The notes: a model not told the origin generated them from the letters alone. Shown: positions 24,480 to 36,771, counted from the stretch's first letter. The stretch is DNA of 64,000 bases from Telopea speciosissima (GCF_018873765.1 NC_057926.1:37370946-37434945), one strand, 5' to 3'. Numbers and translations are program-made.

Positions 24480-24710
24480 GTCCATAATAGAGTTGCTTAT
24501 CTCTTCCTCTTTTCCTATTATTTCTATTTCTAAAAACTCTATTCCACCCTACTCTTCAGTCCATAATACTTCCTCTTTTCCTATTATTTCTATTTCTAAA
24601 AAACTCTATTCCACCCTACTCTTCAGTCCATGATAGTTGCTTATTTCTTCCTCTTTTCCTATTATTTCTATTTCTAAAAACTCTATTCCACCACCCTACT
24701 CTTTTTCCCA
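24480..24710. repeat. Tandem repeat, about 75-bp unit, three copies
   Basis: The string CTATTATTTCTATTTCTAAA followed by ACTCTATTCCACCCTACTCT and TTCAGTCCAT occurs three times near 24515, 24585 and 24660, with small indels. Pyrimidine-rich and non-coding. Confidence 0.8.
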
Positions 24711-26968
24711 CCACCTTTCCTTGTAATTCAGCCTTAGAAAATCCATAACCATAGGTTGTCCCGCATCGCTTCTCCATAAAATTAATACTGATTACTGACA
24801 CTGAGATTTTTCCCTCATTCTGCCATTATCAGCCATGGTAACCCATTCAGCATACAATTCCGAGCATCGCATTTTTCTGCAAAAGCCTCAGAAGGAAATG
24901 ACAGAATGAGACATGGTCTTATTGAATTTACTCTTACAATTATTACAAATTTCCCTTCCTGGTTCCAATCCAGAACCTGTCCCAATAGCACTCCAAAATT
25001 ATCAAAATATACCCAACAATAATTTCTTTTCTCAACTAAAAGGATTTAGTCTATTGTACTTCACAAAAAAACGTGAAAACAGTATTTGGAAGGGATTGTG
25101 ACAACCATCCAATCCAACCACATTTCTTGCTCTAGAAGATTGAAACTCAAATTAAGAAATATCCTAGTCTTGCTTAGTTTAAGTATGCCCTATCATTAGC
25201 TTGCTTAAAACTAAAACTTGTTACAAAAGGAAAGAAATAGTAGGCTTTTTTTTTTTTAAGACAAATCCTAGGGCTTTTCCCAAGAAATCTGCTGATATTG
25301 CCAGGTACTTAAATTTTTGTGTGGCATGTACATAATTTTTTGGGCTAGAGGATGCACATCTCCCAGCTGGGATTCCATGCTTTAATGAGAGTGATGTATT
25401 CAGCTTTTTTGTGGTTCTTTGTTTGATGCATAGTTTTTCGTATATGTTCTATAGGTTGTGGATTATGATCACACTTCAAGTTGTACACACATATCCTTCT
25501 GACCTAGTAACAAGCTAGCACACAAGCAAAGATACTTGCAGAAGTCAAAAAAAAATAAGAAGAGAAATCTAAGTTCCCATGAACCAAGTTGAAAGCTTCC
25601 GATCAACTTTCAATGGTATGCCCTTCAAAACAAGAATTGAGAACCATTCTCAACCATGAAAAAAACCTCCCTTTCATTATTAACCAGTCTCTAAAATATT
25701 TATAGACTAAATTTTATGAAAACTTAAACTAAAGGGTAAACCCAAATCTTCTAAAAACCCAAAATAGAAGGTACACTAACAATCTCACATACAACTCAAA
25801 CCTCACACGTGGGCCTTGCAAAAGTAAAATCACTGAAAACAGACAAAACCTCAGGATTAAACATTTGTATCTTTACTCAGGCTTACCCCAATAACCACCC
25901 TCCTTGCACATCTTCTTCAGCTGTAATAACCATCAGTAGACTAGAAAATGTATTATTTGCATTTGTGTATTCTGATTCAGTATGAGGTAACAACAAAAAA
26001 ATCATAAACGACAGGTAATTATAATCAAGTAAGACCTCCGTGACAGTGATTTGCAGACACTCTAACCAGGCTTAGCCTTCTAACTCTAAATGCAAACCAT
26101 ATCCCACACCTTGCCAGATAATTTACCAGATAGGACACCATTTCCATGATCATCAATGGTAACCAAATGGCTATTGAAGGAGGGATTACGTGCATGGTGG
26201 TGCATTCTCAAATCCATTCATTTGGCAAGTCCCACCAAGAAGTGATGCAGATAATCAGCAAAAGTAGGTTTATTTTAGTGAAATAAACCTTGGGTTAAGT
26301 TCTATACATGTTGGGACTTTGGTAATGAAGAGAGAATTTACTTTATTAGTTACTCTAGTTAGAGGCCTATGTCTTTATTTTATCTGTTTTTGGTAGATTT
26401 TTGCGGATATTGAATCGCAGTTACTTTTGATCCATCCATTGGATCTTCTCAAGCTTTTAAGGCATCAAATCCCCCTCTGAATGGGACCTTTGATACTCAT
26501 ATGAAGTTGATCCAAGCTGTCAATGCGAAGTAATTTCAATTCTTTTATTGCTGCATTGCTGTTTATGGATTTTTCTGGGAAATCTTGTATCTGAAATTAC
26601 TCCAGATCTGTCCAATAAATTTGGCTGAGATTTCGGGGCATTAATAAAGGTCCTCATACACTGGTTCTTCGATTTGATTTATAGTCTGTTCCCAGCCTCT
26701 GATGTGCTGGAATCACTTTTCTCTCCAACTGCCTGTGCTACTCTGATTTGCATTTACTGGGCAGGTCTCAATCTGTGCATATGATTCTATTCTTCAAGTA
26801 ATATTTCAGGCCAGTGTTCTCTCCCTTTGGAAGGTTCAGCGATGTAGATTGTTTCTGATTACGGTTTCCCTCACTGACTTGGGATTTCGATTGTCTCTAG
26901 CACTTGTTCTGGGGATTTTTGTTGCTCACAAAGTGCAGTGGTGATTGCTGGTATTTTATTTTATCAAT
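24711..26968. other. Intergenic; may include the 5' LTR of the Copia element
   Basis: No gene seen up to about 26300. At 26308 the sequence TGTTGGGACTTTGG looks like an LTR start, and TGGTAT at 26948 could be a decayed primer-binding site just before the gag start. It does not match the sequence after the element's 3' end, so this LTR assignment is tentative. Confidence 0.4.
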
Positions 26969-27067
26969 ATGGCAGAATCCAAGCCTCATGTGGACAATGT
27001 TAATGTCCAAATAACTTCTATTAAGTTAAACGGCGCTTCCTTATTTCTCTGGCCATAGGGTGTGGAA

Positions 27068-27264
27068 CAGTGTTCATAATCTTGTTTTGAGGTTGGTAAA
27101 ATCGCCTGGATCGGATCGGTATCAGCCGAGACCAATCCCGATACCGATCCGATACACCTGTACGGACAAGGGAAAAATAGTAATTAAAACAGCTTTTATG
27201 AAAAAATAGGGGCAAATACGTCTTATTTGGCCAATCCGATCTTGATACCATGATTACGTACCTT
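27068..27264. mobile_element. MITE of family F8 (copy 5) inserted in Copia gag
   Basis: The gag reading frame breaks exactly here and resumes after it. The insert is flanked by GGTGTGGAA (27059-27067) and GGTGTTGAA (27265-27273), a 9-bp target duplication with one mismatch. It contains GGATCGGATCGGTATCAGCC and CCGATACCGATCCGATAC like other family members. A 9-bp duplication suggests a Mutator-type transposase moved it. Confidence 0.8.
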
Positions 27265-27959
27265 GGTGTTGAAGTCTATATCACAGCCAAACGAGAGAGG
27301 GATTATCTAACTAGGACTCCACCTGCTCCCACTGCTGATAATTACAAGGATTGGCAATCTGAGAATGCTACTTTACTCTGTTGGCTCTGGAACAGCATGG
27401 AACCCTCTGGCTGCCAATGTCATGTTTCATAAGACTGTAGAAGGTGTCTGAACAAAGTCAAAGAGAGTTTTTTTCAAGACAAAAGTAATTCCCGCATATA
27501 TGACTTGTATGAAAAATTCTTCTACTTCGAGCAGAATGGAAGGCATGTTGGAGACTACAACAGTACACTTAAAGGCATGTGGAAGAACTTAATGTAAATC
27601 AACCAATCTCCATTGATGTTACTGTTCCCAAAACTCAAAATGCTGAGTTCCTTGCTGATAAGTTTCTATCTGGATTGGACTCAGATCTTCAGCCCATCAA
27701 GAGTCAAATATTAGTTGGTGAGAAGATCCCCTCTATGAATGAGGCCTGTTGCAAAATTCAGTGGATTGTGTCTGCCTCTCGGGTCAAACCTGATTCCACT
27801 CCCTTTTCCAAGGATAATTCAGCCTTCACTGCTAATGGTGGTGGTCGTGGTAATGGTGCATCCGGTAGATGTTGTGGATCAGAGGGAGGTTGTGGAAGTG
27901 GTAAGGGTGGTCGTGGCAATCCACCTTCTGATCCAGTTGTTCGTTGGTATACTCATTGT

Positions 27960-28350
27960 GGTCGCCCTAATCACATTGTTGATAAATGTTGGATGAAGTA
28001 TGGCAAGGCCTAGTGGGCACAACAACAATTTTCGAATACTACTGCCTCTGATGGAAATACTGAAGTAGTGAACCCTAATGATACTAATCATGGTCCTTCA
28101 ACTAGAGGTGGTGTCTCATCCCATACTGATATGATCAATCAACTTCTGAAAAGAGTTCAGCAACTTCACATTGTGGTTGCCCTAATCACACTATTGATAA
28201 ATGTTGGATGAAGTATGGCAAGCCCTAGCGAGCATAATAGCAATTTACCAATGACCCCTAATGATACTAATCATGGTCCTTCAACTGGAGGTGGTGTCTC
28301 ATCCCATACTGATATGATCAATCAACCTCTAAAAAGAGTTTAGCAACTTG
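27960..28350 (+). repeat. Tandem duplication spanning the Copia zinc knuckle
   Basis: The block running from GCCCTAATCACATTGTTGAT through ACTGATATGATCAATCAAC occurs twice in a row: about 27964-28170, then a shortened second unit of about 180 bp to 28350. The second unit therefore repeats part of the knuckle (CCTAATCACACTATTG...GATGAAGTATGG). Stop codons are present in both. Confidence 0.75.
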
Positions 28351-29217
28351 AGACATCATCTTCCACATTCAAGGCAACATTAGCTCATTCAGGTACACCT
28401 ATATGTTTCACTTCCTCATCCTCCACTCCTTGGGTGATTGACTCAGGTGCGTCATTACATACGACTAGTAAGCCATATTTGTTCTTTTCATTTTAGCAAT
28501 CTGATTCTCCATCAAAGTTTATTCTTGCCAATGGATCTCCTACTAATGTTACTGACCATGGTGTTGTCCCCTTGTCTTCCATGCTTTCATTATCTATTGT
28601 TCTTTATGTTCCCAAATTGCCTCTTAATCTCTTATTTGTTTAGTCAATTGACGAAACATTTCAACTGCTCCATAACATTTTACCCTTCTCATTATGTGTT
28701 TCAAGATCTCAAGACAAAGATGACGGTTGGTGATGAACATGAGAGGGATAGCCTATACTACTTTGACATTGCCTCCTCTTCTACAGTAGCATCTGCTACC
28801 TCTACTGGCGTTTCTCCTTTACATTGGCACTGCCGACTTGGGCACCTTTCTCTTTCCAAGCTACAACATATGATCCATAGTTGCAAGTCTCTTTTTTGCC
28901 TTAAGTGTGAAACTTGTGAGCTTGCCAAGCATCACTGTACTGGTTTTTCCATCACACTTAATGAGTCTTGGAGTAGGACTTTATTTGATTTAGTTCCTTT
29001 TGATATTTGGAGCCGATGTAGGGTCAAGAATCAGTCCAGTTTTTATTATTTTGTGTCCATTATTAATGACCACTCTTGCATGACGAAGCCGTATCTTTTA
29101 AAAGATTGTTCAGAATTTGTCTGTCTTCAAATAATTTTATAATGAAATAAAAGTTCAATTTGGTGTGTGTTTAAAAATTTTGCGTACAGACAATGCTTTG
29201 TAGATTACCCAATGTGA

Positions 29218-29251
29218 ACAACAAACAACAACAACTCAACCTTATCCCAAC
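29218..29251 (-). mobile_element. 34-bp LINE 3' tail insertion
   Basis: The inserted bases (ending CAACTCAACCTTATCCCAAC) match the 3' terminus of the RTE-like LINEs at 39508 and 41560, in the same orientation. They are flanked by a perfect 16-bp direct repeat AGATTACCCAATGTGA (29202-29217 and 29252-29267). This is an extreme 5' truncation into the dead Copia integrase region. Confidence 0.85.
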
Positions 29252-31597
29252 AGATTACCCAATGTGAGATTTCATCTTTTTGGTCTAACAATAACATTAT
29301 TCACCAGACCAATTGTTCTTATACACTTCAACAAAATGCTTTGGCAGAGCGCATTAATTGCCATTTGTTATGTTCCACATGAATGTTCCAAAAATTTATT
29401 GGGGTGATGCTATGTTGACCACCTGTTTTTTTATTAACCGGATGTCATCTTCTGTTCTTCATAATCACACCCCGTTTTCCGTTGTTTTTCTTAACAGTTC
29501 CTTGTTTGGTTTACCTCGCATTCTTGGTTGTCAATGTTTTATCCATAATCTTTGTTTTGGCTTCATTAAACTGTCTCCTTAGGCTACTAAGTGTATCTTT
29601 CTGAGGTCCTCCCATACCCAAAGGGTTACTAATGTTTTAACCCTATTACTCGTCAGTAATTTGTTAGTTCTGATGTTAACTTCTTTGAGAACACACCCTA
29701 TTTTGGTGGGGTTCTAATTTAGGTCTTATTTGAGCTATTTCTCCTAGTCCACCACCTCTTCCTCAACCCATTCCCCTTAAGGTTTCAGAACCCACACCTC
29801 CTGCAACTACCAGCAAACCTCCAGGAGTGCCCTTATAGTTATACAAGCACTGCCCGAAGCAACTATCGTATGCTCCTGTCATTTCTCTACTCTCACCATT
29901 TGAACCTTTGCCAGTAGATCCTCCTTCTGACACTGATCTCCCTATTTACCTTCGGAAAGGTGCTCGTTCCTGTACTTAGAACTCCTTGGTTACCTATTTG
30001 ATTGCTAATTATGTTTCTATCTCTGATCTACCTGCTTCCCTTCGTCAATTTGCTTAATCTCTACATCTCACTCCATTCATCCCCATTACAAAGCTGTTTT
30101 GTCAAACCCTAGATGGAGAACTGCAATGGATGGGCCTTGCTGTCTTGCATGACTTGGACATTGGTAGAGCTACCTCCCGGTAAAGACCTTTAAGATGTCA
30201 TTGGATAAATACTATTAAGTATAATCTTGATAGTTCAATAGAATGGTTGAAAGCTCGTTTGGTTGCTAAACAGCTAAAGGCTACACTCAGACCTATGGGG
30301 TTGACTACTTTGAGACATTCTCTCCAGTTGCTTGGTTAAATTCTATGCGGATCCTAATATCATTGGTCGTAAATCTTGATTGGCTCCTTTACCAGTTAGA
30401 CATCAAGAATGCGTATAGTAACTTGTAGGAGGAGGTTTATATGGAGCAACCTCCTAAGTATGTTGCTAAGGAGGAGGACACTATGAAAGTTTTTTGGCTA
30501 CAAAAAACTATTCATGGGTTGAAATAGTCCCCATGAGCTTGGTTTGATAAATTTAGCAAAGTTGTTGCTGCATATGGTTTTTCTTAGTGTTATTCAAACC
30601 ACTCATTTTTTGTTCAACGTCAGGACTCTAAAATTAATAAGTTATTATACAGCTTGTTTATGTTGATGACATCATTGTTTCTGGTAATGACATGTCTGGG
30701 ATTACATAGGTTAAGACTTACAACAACATTTTTAGATGAAAGACTTGGGCTCTCTGCATTATTTTCTTTGTGTTGAGGTCGTTCGTAGTAAGAAAGGATT
30801 TAGTTTGTCTCAATGGAAATATGTTCTTGATCTTCTAAGTGAGACAAGGATGCTAGCCTATAGATACTGGACCCTCATGTCAAGCTTGGAGTGTCTGGTG
30901 ACAGAGTTTGAAGATAAATATCAGTATCGAAGACTTCTCGGCAAACTTATATCTTATTGTTACTAGTACCTGACCTGATATCTCCTATGTTGTTGGTGTA
31001 ATTAGTCAATTCATGCAAACACCTAAGCAAGTTCATTAAAAGATAGTTTATCGATAACTTAAGGGTGCACCCGGGAAAGGCCTTATTTATCGTTGTCATA
31101 GTCACACTAGTATTGTTGGTTATTCAGATACTGATTGGGCTGGAGCGGATGGTGATGTCTACCACAAGCTATTGTACATTCTTTGGAGGAAATCTTGTTA
31201 CATGGAGGAATAAGAAACAAACTATTGTGGCCCATTCGAGTGCTGAAGCAAAGTATCAAGCAATGACACACACTGCAATTGAGTTGATGTGGCTTCGGTC
31301 CTTTATTCAAGAGCTTGGTTATTCAACCACCAAACCCATGGAGATGATCTATGATAACCAAGCGTCCATCTACATTGCTAACAATCTAGTCTTTCATGAA
31401 AGGACGAAGCATATAGAAGGAGATTGTCATCTTGTTCAAGACGCAATGATGAAGAAGTTGATCTTCACTACCTTTGTCAGCGTACATAGCCAACTTGAGG
31501 ATTTGTTTGCCAAAGCTTTGTTTCGTAATGTTTATTCTACAAGGATGTTCCAAGCTAAGCATGGGTGATGTGTATGCCGTAGCTTGAGGGGGAGTGG

Positions 31598-31919
31598 TAA
31601 GTGTAGTATAGTCTCAATTTCTATGGTTGCTATGTTCTATTTTTAGTCTTAGATATGATATGATGTTATATTATGAGGGGAGTTTTAGTTATTAGGTGGT
31701 ATAACTTCTTAAAGTCGGTGGACCTGTTTTGTGTTATTAAAAATACATCTCAAGTAGGATTGCTCCAAAACTGATCGAGGATCTAACCCTCAGATTCCAG
31801 TGAAACTTTGCAAAACTGGTCCTCAGTACATAATAGACCTTCAACCAGAATTTGAGCATAATTAGACAAGTCCTCTTTCATTAGTTATTTAAATTTCTCT
31901 CAATTCTTGTTTGTCCTTA
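31598..31919. other. Copia 3' flank, no gene seen
   Basis: Starts with TGTAGTATAGTCTCAATT after the polypurine tract, which could be a 3' LTR start. No matching 5' copy was found. Confidence 0.35.
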
Positions 31920-34322
31920 TTCCCTGTGACCCTATCACCAAGCTGATCTCTTACTGGATACTCCTGGTTTGGGGTTAGCACCGCCTTTAAAAGATCCTTC
32001 TCAGAATCCAAAATGATTAAACTGCGGCATCTCTCATCGTATATTCCATGAACTTCAAAAAGAACTTAAAGGAGTGGTTTTGCCTCTTGAATAACAGATG
32101 CAACTCGTTCCTGCCAATTCATAGCTTCTGGAAATGCCTATTTCTTCCATTTCACGACCAAGGCGAGTGAATATATATACCAACCAATGCATCAAAACTC
32201 TTACTCCTTGATGTGCCCATCCCATATCTTTTGTCTCTCACATACAATTAGACCTTCTTTAACACATTCAGGATCAAGAGGTCCCACTGAAGGTGTTGGA
32301 ATTGGATCCCGAGGAGTAATAATATCAATCCGAGTCTCCATAAGAAGGGCAGATTGATTCACCTCAATCAGTGCATTCTGAGGTATGATTACATTCTCAT
32401 CTTCAACCTACAAAAGAAATGATTAAATTACTCATCAAAATCTGTGGATGAACATATGCACTATACTAGTTGAGTACATTTATAATTTGGTCGAATATCA
32501 AGTCTATTGTAATTTACCCTCATTCAGCAACAGATATTCTTCAATATCTGATAAATAGATTTGATTTTCACCCGAAAATGGATCTGAAGAAAAACTTCTG
32601 CAATTAGCTACATGGATCCTGTTACATCATTCCAATTTACCTTAGTCTTATCTTCTATTAAAATTTCTTTTCTATTGATAAGACAAATTAATAAGTCTTC
32701 AAATATCTTCTTATTAACTCCACCATGTTCTCTCCATTTCTCTACTATACTTTTGAAGCCTTCCCAATGCAATCTGATATAACCTGATTAAAGGTTTCAG
32801 GTGCTAACCACAGGACAGGATCGCAGACAAGTAAAGGAAACCAGATTTAGAGGAAATCTGAGAACACTCAATCCAAGACTTTGATTTCTCTGAATTTCTG
32901 GTCTTAGGCAATAGTGCAATACTCAACCAACAGAAAAAAAAAAAAAAAAAACATCAAACTTTCAAGTGAACCCAACGCTGGATTCTGATCCATGACTCAC
33001 AGCCGAAAATAGAAACCAAGATTCTAAATTTTAGGAAACCAAATATCTTCAGATCCAAGAATTCTGCAACGGTAAGGTTGCTCCATTGCGACCTGATTAG
33101 AGTCCGGAAACAGCTTCGTCGTGAAGCGTAGGTAAGGTTGTGTACATTATGACCCTCCCCAGATCCCACAGTGGTGGGATCCTCATGCACTGAATACGCA
33201 CTTTTTTTCCAAAGATTCTGCAAGATCTGTGGTTCGAATCCTCACATGTATTTGATCTTCAATATATGCCAATTTAGGTACTCATCTATTTCAAATGCTC
33301 TGACTCACTTTATAGATTTGTTCTACCCAAAAAAAAAAAAAAAAAACCTTTATAGATTTGTTGCCCTCCTGTAAAGCATGAATTGTCACAGTCCTAAACT
33401 TATCTTCAAATAATCTTTCCTTTAATTGGACCACTGTGTCCATTTGAATGGTAGGTTCAATTTCAATGACACACCTCTTTCACCAAGTTCTCACAAAGTT
33501 GAAAATCTCCAAGATCCATTAATATAACTCTGAATCCAACAAGTACCATTGAAAGCCTCCTTAACCCCACTCTAACATCATCGATCAAAACCATGTCAAC
33601 AATCATTGATCCCACTCAATGAGCCATCTCAGTATGAATAATAGAATAATTATTTATCTGTCAAGACTGCAAAGTGTATGGCTCGGTTTCAAATTCTAGT
33701 GTAAATCAGAGATTGTTTCTCCTCAAGAATTAAATTCTCACAGTGACAAATTCTAACAAAACTTTCGAAAGTCAAAGAAATGAATGCAGGCAACGCACCT
33801 CAACGACCGCTTCAAGAATGCTTTTCAAGGAAGGATTGATACGAATCACATTGCCAACTGTCAAACCTCTGATCCTGACTGGGCGTTCCCATGGAAATGC
33901 CACAAGCATGAGCAAACTCAAACACACCCTGGTGGTACTTCCTCAATCGAGATCTCATATTGAAACCCCTCAGCCAAACCAAACTCAGTGAGAAGAGAAG
34001 AGCCCCAGAAACCACAAAGAGACCCACAGCTCCCTCCCAAATGCTCCTTTTACCAAACCCAAAATCGCTAAGGGGACGCAAAGTTTGCCTCCAGATAGTC
34101 GCAGGGACATCCAAAATAACCGCAAGTGGGTTCTTCCTTTCCGAAGAGGACGACGCCGGTGGACTCTACCCCTGTGTCGGCTGAGCTCGCTCGGACGTGA
34201 ACGAGTTTCTTCAATGCTCTATATGGCAAGAAGTTGCGGGACGACTCACCCTGGAAGGCAAAAAGGGGAGTGCGTGATACAGGTGGGCAAGTAGACAGCT
34301 GAACCCATTGACTCCCAATCAT
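31920..34322 (-). pseudogene. TGD2: TGD2-like (MCE-domain, plastid lipid import) pseudogene
   Basis: Read on the minus strand, exon 1 (34322-33799) encodes a plastid-transit-like start (MIGSQWVQLS), then RQTLRPLSDFGFGKRSIWEG, a membrane segment (VGLFVVSGALLFSLSLVWL) and the start of the MCE domain. Exon 2 (from 32407 downwards) continues with NALIEVNQSALLMETRIDI, PRDPIPTPSVGPLDPE and DALVG/FTRLGRE motifs. The intervening 1.4 kb intron has GT..AG ends. This order matches Arabidopsis TGD2, the MCE-domain lipid-binding subunit of the TGD1-2-3 importer in the chloroplast inner envelope. Extra bases near 34185 and 33893 shift the frame twice, exon 2 has a stop near 32205, and the tail after about 32100 is scrambled. 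The retained intron indicates a duplicated gene, not a processed copy. Sequencing errors could explain the two frameshifts in exon 1 but not the decayed tail. Confidence 0.85.
33066..33209 (+). mobile_element. Au-type SINE in the TGD2-like intron
   Basis: Well-preserved Au SINE: GCAACGGTAAGGTTGCTCCA at the head, ATTGCGACC, then GTACATTATGACCCTCCCC, CCACAGTGGTGGGATCCTCA, TGCACTGAATACGC and a T-run. It lies antisense to the TGD2-like pseudogene. Confidence 0.9.
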
Positions 34323-35109
34323 CTTCCGCAAAAGACCCAATTCACAGAGATTTGAATCAATGCTCAAGAAACCTAAAAGATGTAATCTGTTTGGAATTTG
34401 TTACAAGAGGGAAGCAACACAACTCTTCCAAGAAATCGACCTAAGGCTCTGATCATGAATCATCAGAGAAACGAGATGTACCAATCTCAGCTAGCATGGA
34501 ACCTTTTTCAACTCAGTCGCAGACTTACTTGATGGAACCATAAAGTAGAGAAGGAAACCTAATAAATAGAATAAAAAAAACAGAGCAAGAGGATGACCGT
34601 CGGGAACAAAGACAAAATGGGAAACTTTGAAAAGAGAAAGGATTAATAATGAGATACGTAGTAAATCCAAAACAGGGAAATGGAACCCCAGTGGTCCTCT
34701 AGGGTTTTCGTGCAGAGACACAACTAGAAATGCAACAAGAACTCCAACTGAACTCGGGACTACACCTAAAAATTTTGCAGCAAATTACCAACCCAGTTCC
34801 ATTTCCAAGTTACGTACTATAATTTAGCATTTTAGGATTTCCATTTTCAAGCTTTTAGGTAGTTTCCGATTCAAAGAGTGACGGAGAAAGTTCTCCGCCA
34901 GCTGCATGAAGAAAGAATCTTTTCGTCCACATTGATTTTGACGATATGATTGGTCTCTGGACTAATCTCTCCTTATTTTTAGGGGGTGCCGTGGGTGGGT
35001 GGGAGGGAGGGAGGGGGGGAATAGATCTTTCCAAGAGCCCATAGGTTAGTAGAGGTGGCAGCCCAAGAGAAGAGGCGGTCAGGGAAAATAAGGATGTCTA
35101 ACATCGAAT
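34323..35109. other. Intergenic 5' of the TGD2-like pseudogene
   Basis: No gene seen. Probably the remains of the pseudogene's promoter. A GGGTGGGTGGGAGGGAGGG-type G-rich run lies near 34995-35020. Confidence 0.5.
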
Positions 35110-35184
35110 TTTTATTTGCTGCTGTAACTGGAGCGCTGTTGTGCGCATCGTGCGGTGCAACAGCAGCGCTCCAGTTACAGCAGC
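35110..35184. mobile_element. Hairpin element, family F3 (copy 2)
   Basis: Arms GCTGCTGTAACTGGAGCGCT and its complement fold around TGCGCATCGTGCGGTG. The insert is flanked by 14-bp sequences differing at one base (GTCTAACATC then GAAT or TAAT). However, the ATCGAATTTTTAT part of the left flank has a counterpart at copy 1, so the true boundary may lie further left. Confidence 0.65.
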
Positions 35185-36002
35185 GTCTAACATCTAATGG
35201 GGGAGACCACTTCCTTGGACTTAGTCACTTTAAGCGTTAGGCACTTAGGTGGTGTCCTACTGTATTGGAGTCAACATCACGCTTAGAGGGGTCCGACTCC
35301 TCTCCAAGGAGCCCAGTGCCATGGGGTATCCTACTGTTGGGCTGTGCAGCACACATCCTGATGTGCGCCAATCAGCCGTTGTATGCCCCCTGAACACACC
35401 ATAGACGTTGGGGTCCCTCGAGAGGAGCTCAATGCAAGAGGTGCTTTCCCTAATTGAATAATCCATGTCATGGTTAAGTCCCACCTCTATTTGTTTGTAA
35501 TGTGGTAGTCTGCTTTGTCAAGTTCACTGTCAAATGGCTACAAGCTTGGTTGGATTGAACCAAAATTATTATCTCTAATGATGTCTTTACTCGGGTAAGA
35601 AAATAGTCAATTATTATCATCGTTGAAGTCTGTCATATCTCCAAATTTTATAGAACATTTATTTAGTTGCGTGGACAAATGATATTTCCATTTCAGCAGT
35701 GGATAGAGAAGACATGACCTAGATTAGTCATGTATCCAAATTTTAGAATCTAATTTAATCAAATACCCCTATTGTATCGACACACATCCCATGTATATCC
35801 ATTTATGTGTACCAGAACTCTAGACATTACCATACAATATTCTCCCAACTCTAAGCGAGAATAGACGGTTTAGAATATTTTTAAAAGAAACCATAAAAAT
35901 AGATGGATCATATTTGTGTTGTCATTTTCGTAAACATCACCTTCCATTGTTACATGCATAACTAATTAATCAAAAAAATATGTGTTGCCTTGTTGCATAA
36001 CC
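35185..36002. other. Intergenic, no gene seen
   Basis: 35230-35480 has a G+C-richer block with small inverted pieces (for example GAGGGGTCCGACTCCTCTCC), perhaps a decayed element. The remainder is A+T-rich. Confidence 0.45.
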
Positions 36003-36240
36003 ATGGTTATAGTGCCCTGAATCGGATCAGGTAACGGTCACGTGCAAAATCGATACAATATCGATACTATATCAGAATGAATCGGTATTATAGACAAAAT
36101 TATCCTTAAAAAATAGATTTACTAACCATTTTACCCCTTATCCGTACCATGTCACCAATACGGTATTGGCACAGTATCAAGATTGGCTATGTACCAAACT
36201 AGTACGTATCGGCCGTATGATACTGATACTTAGAACCATG
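36003..36240. mobile_element. MITE of family F8 (copy 6)
   Basis: Ends CATGGTTATAGTG and CACTTAGAACCATG-type form an inverted pair. The body has TATCGATACTATATC, a central TTATCCTTAAAAAATAG, 'TTTTACCCCTTATCCGTACC' and GTATCGGCCGTATGATAC. At 238 bp it is one of the most complete family members. Confidence 0.7.
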
Positions 36241-36771
36241 AACATAATAACACAACAAATAATTATGGATTGGGATTTCAGTGTTATTTCTGATTTACAA
36301 AGACATAAGACGATCCAAGAATTGCCATCAACTTCTGGGAGTAAGCGTGCTATTATATCAGATGGGACAATTATTCCAAATTTCGATGGCTCATAAGACG
36401 CAAGAGAAGGAATTAGGTGCAGCAGGCTAGATAATGGTGTGGTTTTTTTGGCAGAAGGAAAGAGAAGCGCTACTAAATACGACAGAAAGCTTGTAACAAA
36501 CCTTTTGAAGGAACAACAATAACCTCTACGTATTAGTAATTTAAAAGAGTTCTTTGATGTGTCATTTTTTTTATTCCAACTTCTCAGAGTGCGCTTAAAT
36601 AATGTGTCTAAAACCTTTAAAGAAAGGGGCAATTGCTTATAAATGCTACCGGTGGTTATCTATTTGATGGCGATGTTGAAAGCGGTTAACTCTTGCTAGT
36701 TTTTCTCTTGAATAACCACTTTCTAGTTTTGCTCTTATGGTAGACTTTATTATCTATTCATGTAATTTATT
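36241..36771. other. Intergenic, no gene seen
   Basis: Open frames here on both strands have no recognisable motifs. Confidence 0.5.

Larger units (their letters stand above)
26969..31597 (+). mobile_element. Degenerate Ty1/Copia retrotransposon
   Basis: Domains appear in Copia order across broken frames: gag start at 26969 (SIKLNGASLFLW), gag body 27260-28010, zinc knuckle near 27950 (first Cys replaced by Tyr: YTHCGRPNH), protease VIDSGAS at 28430, GAG-pre-integrase and integrase 28700-29600, reverse transcriptase 30250-30750, RNase H-like 31060-31560, then a polypurine tract TTGAGGGGGAGTGG at 31584-31597. Integrase before reverse transcriptase marks Copia rather than Gypsy. Many stops and frameshifts make it inactive. 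It has taken later insertions at 27068-27264 and 29218-29251, plus a tandem duplication around 27960-28350. No matching LTR pair could be found. Confidence 0.9.

Noticed and set aside
26308-26950. 5' LTR of the Copia element
   Set aside because: The TGTTGGGACTTTGG start is suggestive, but the sequence does not match the region after the polypurine tract at 31598, so no LTR pair can be claimed.
28438-29582. Separate protein-coding genes suggested by medium-length frames
   Set aside because: They are collinear pieces of one broken Copia polyprotein (protease, GAG-pre-integrase, integrase).
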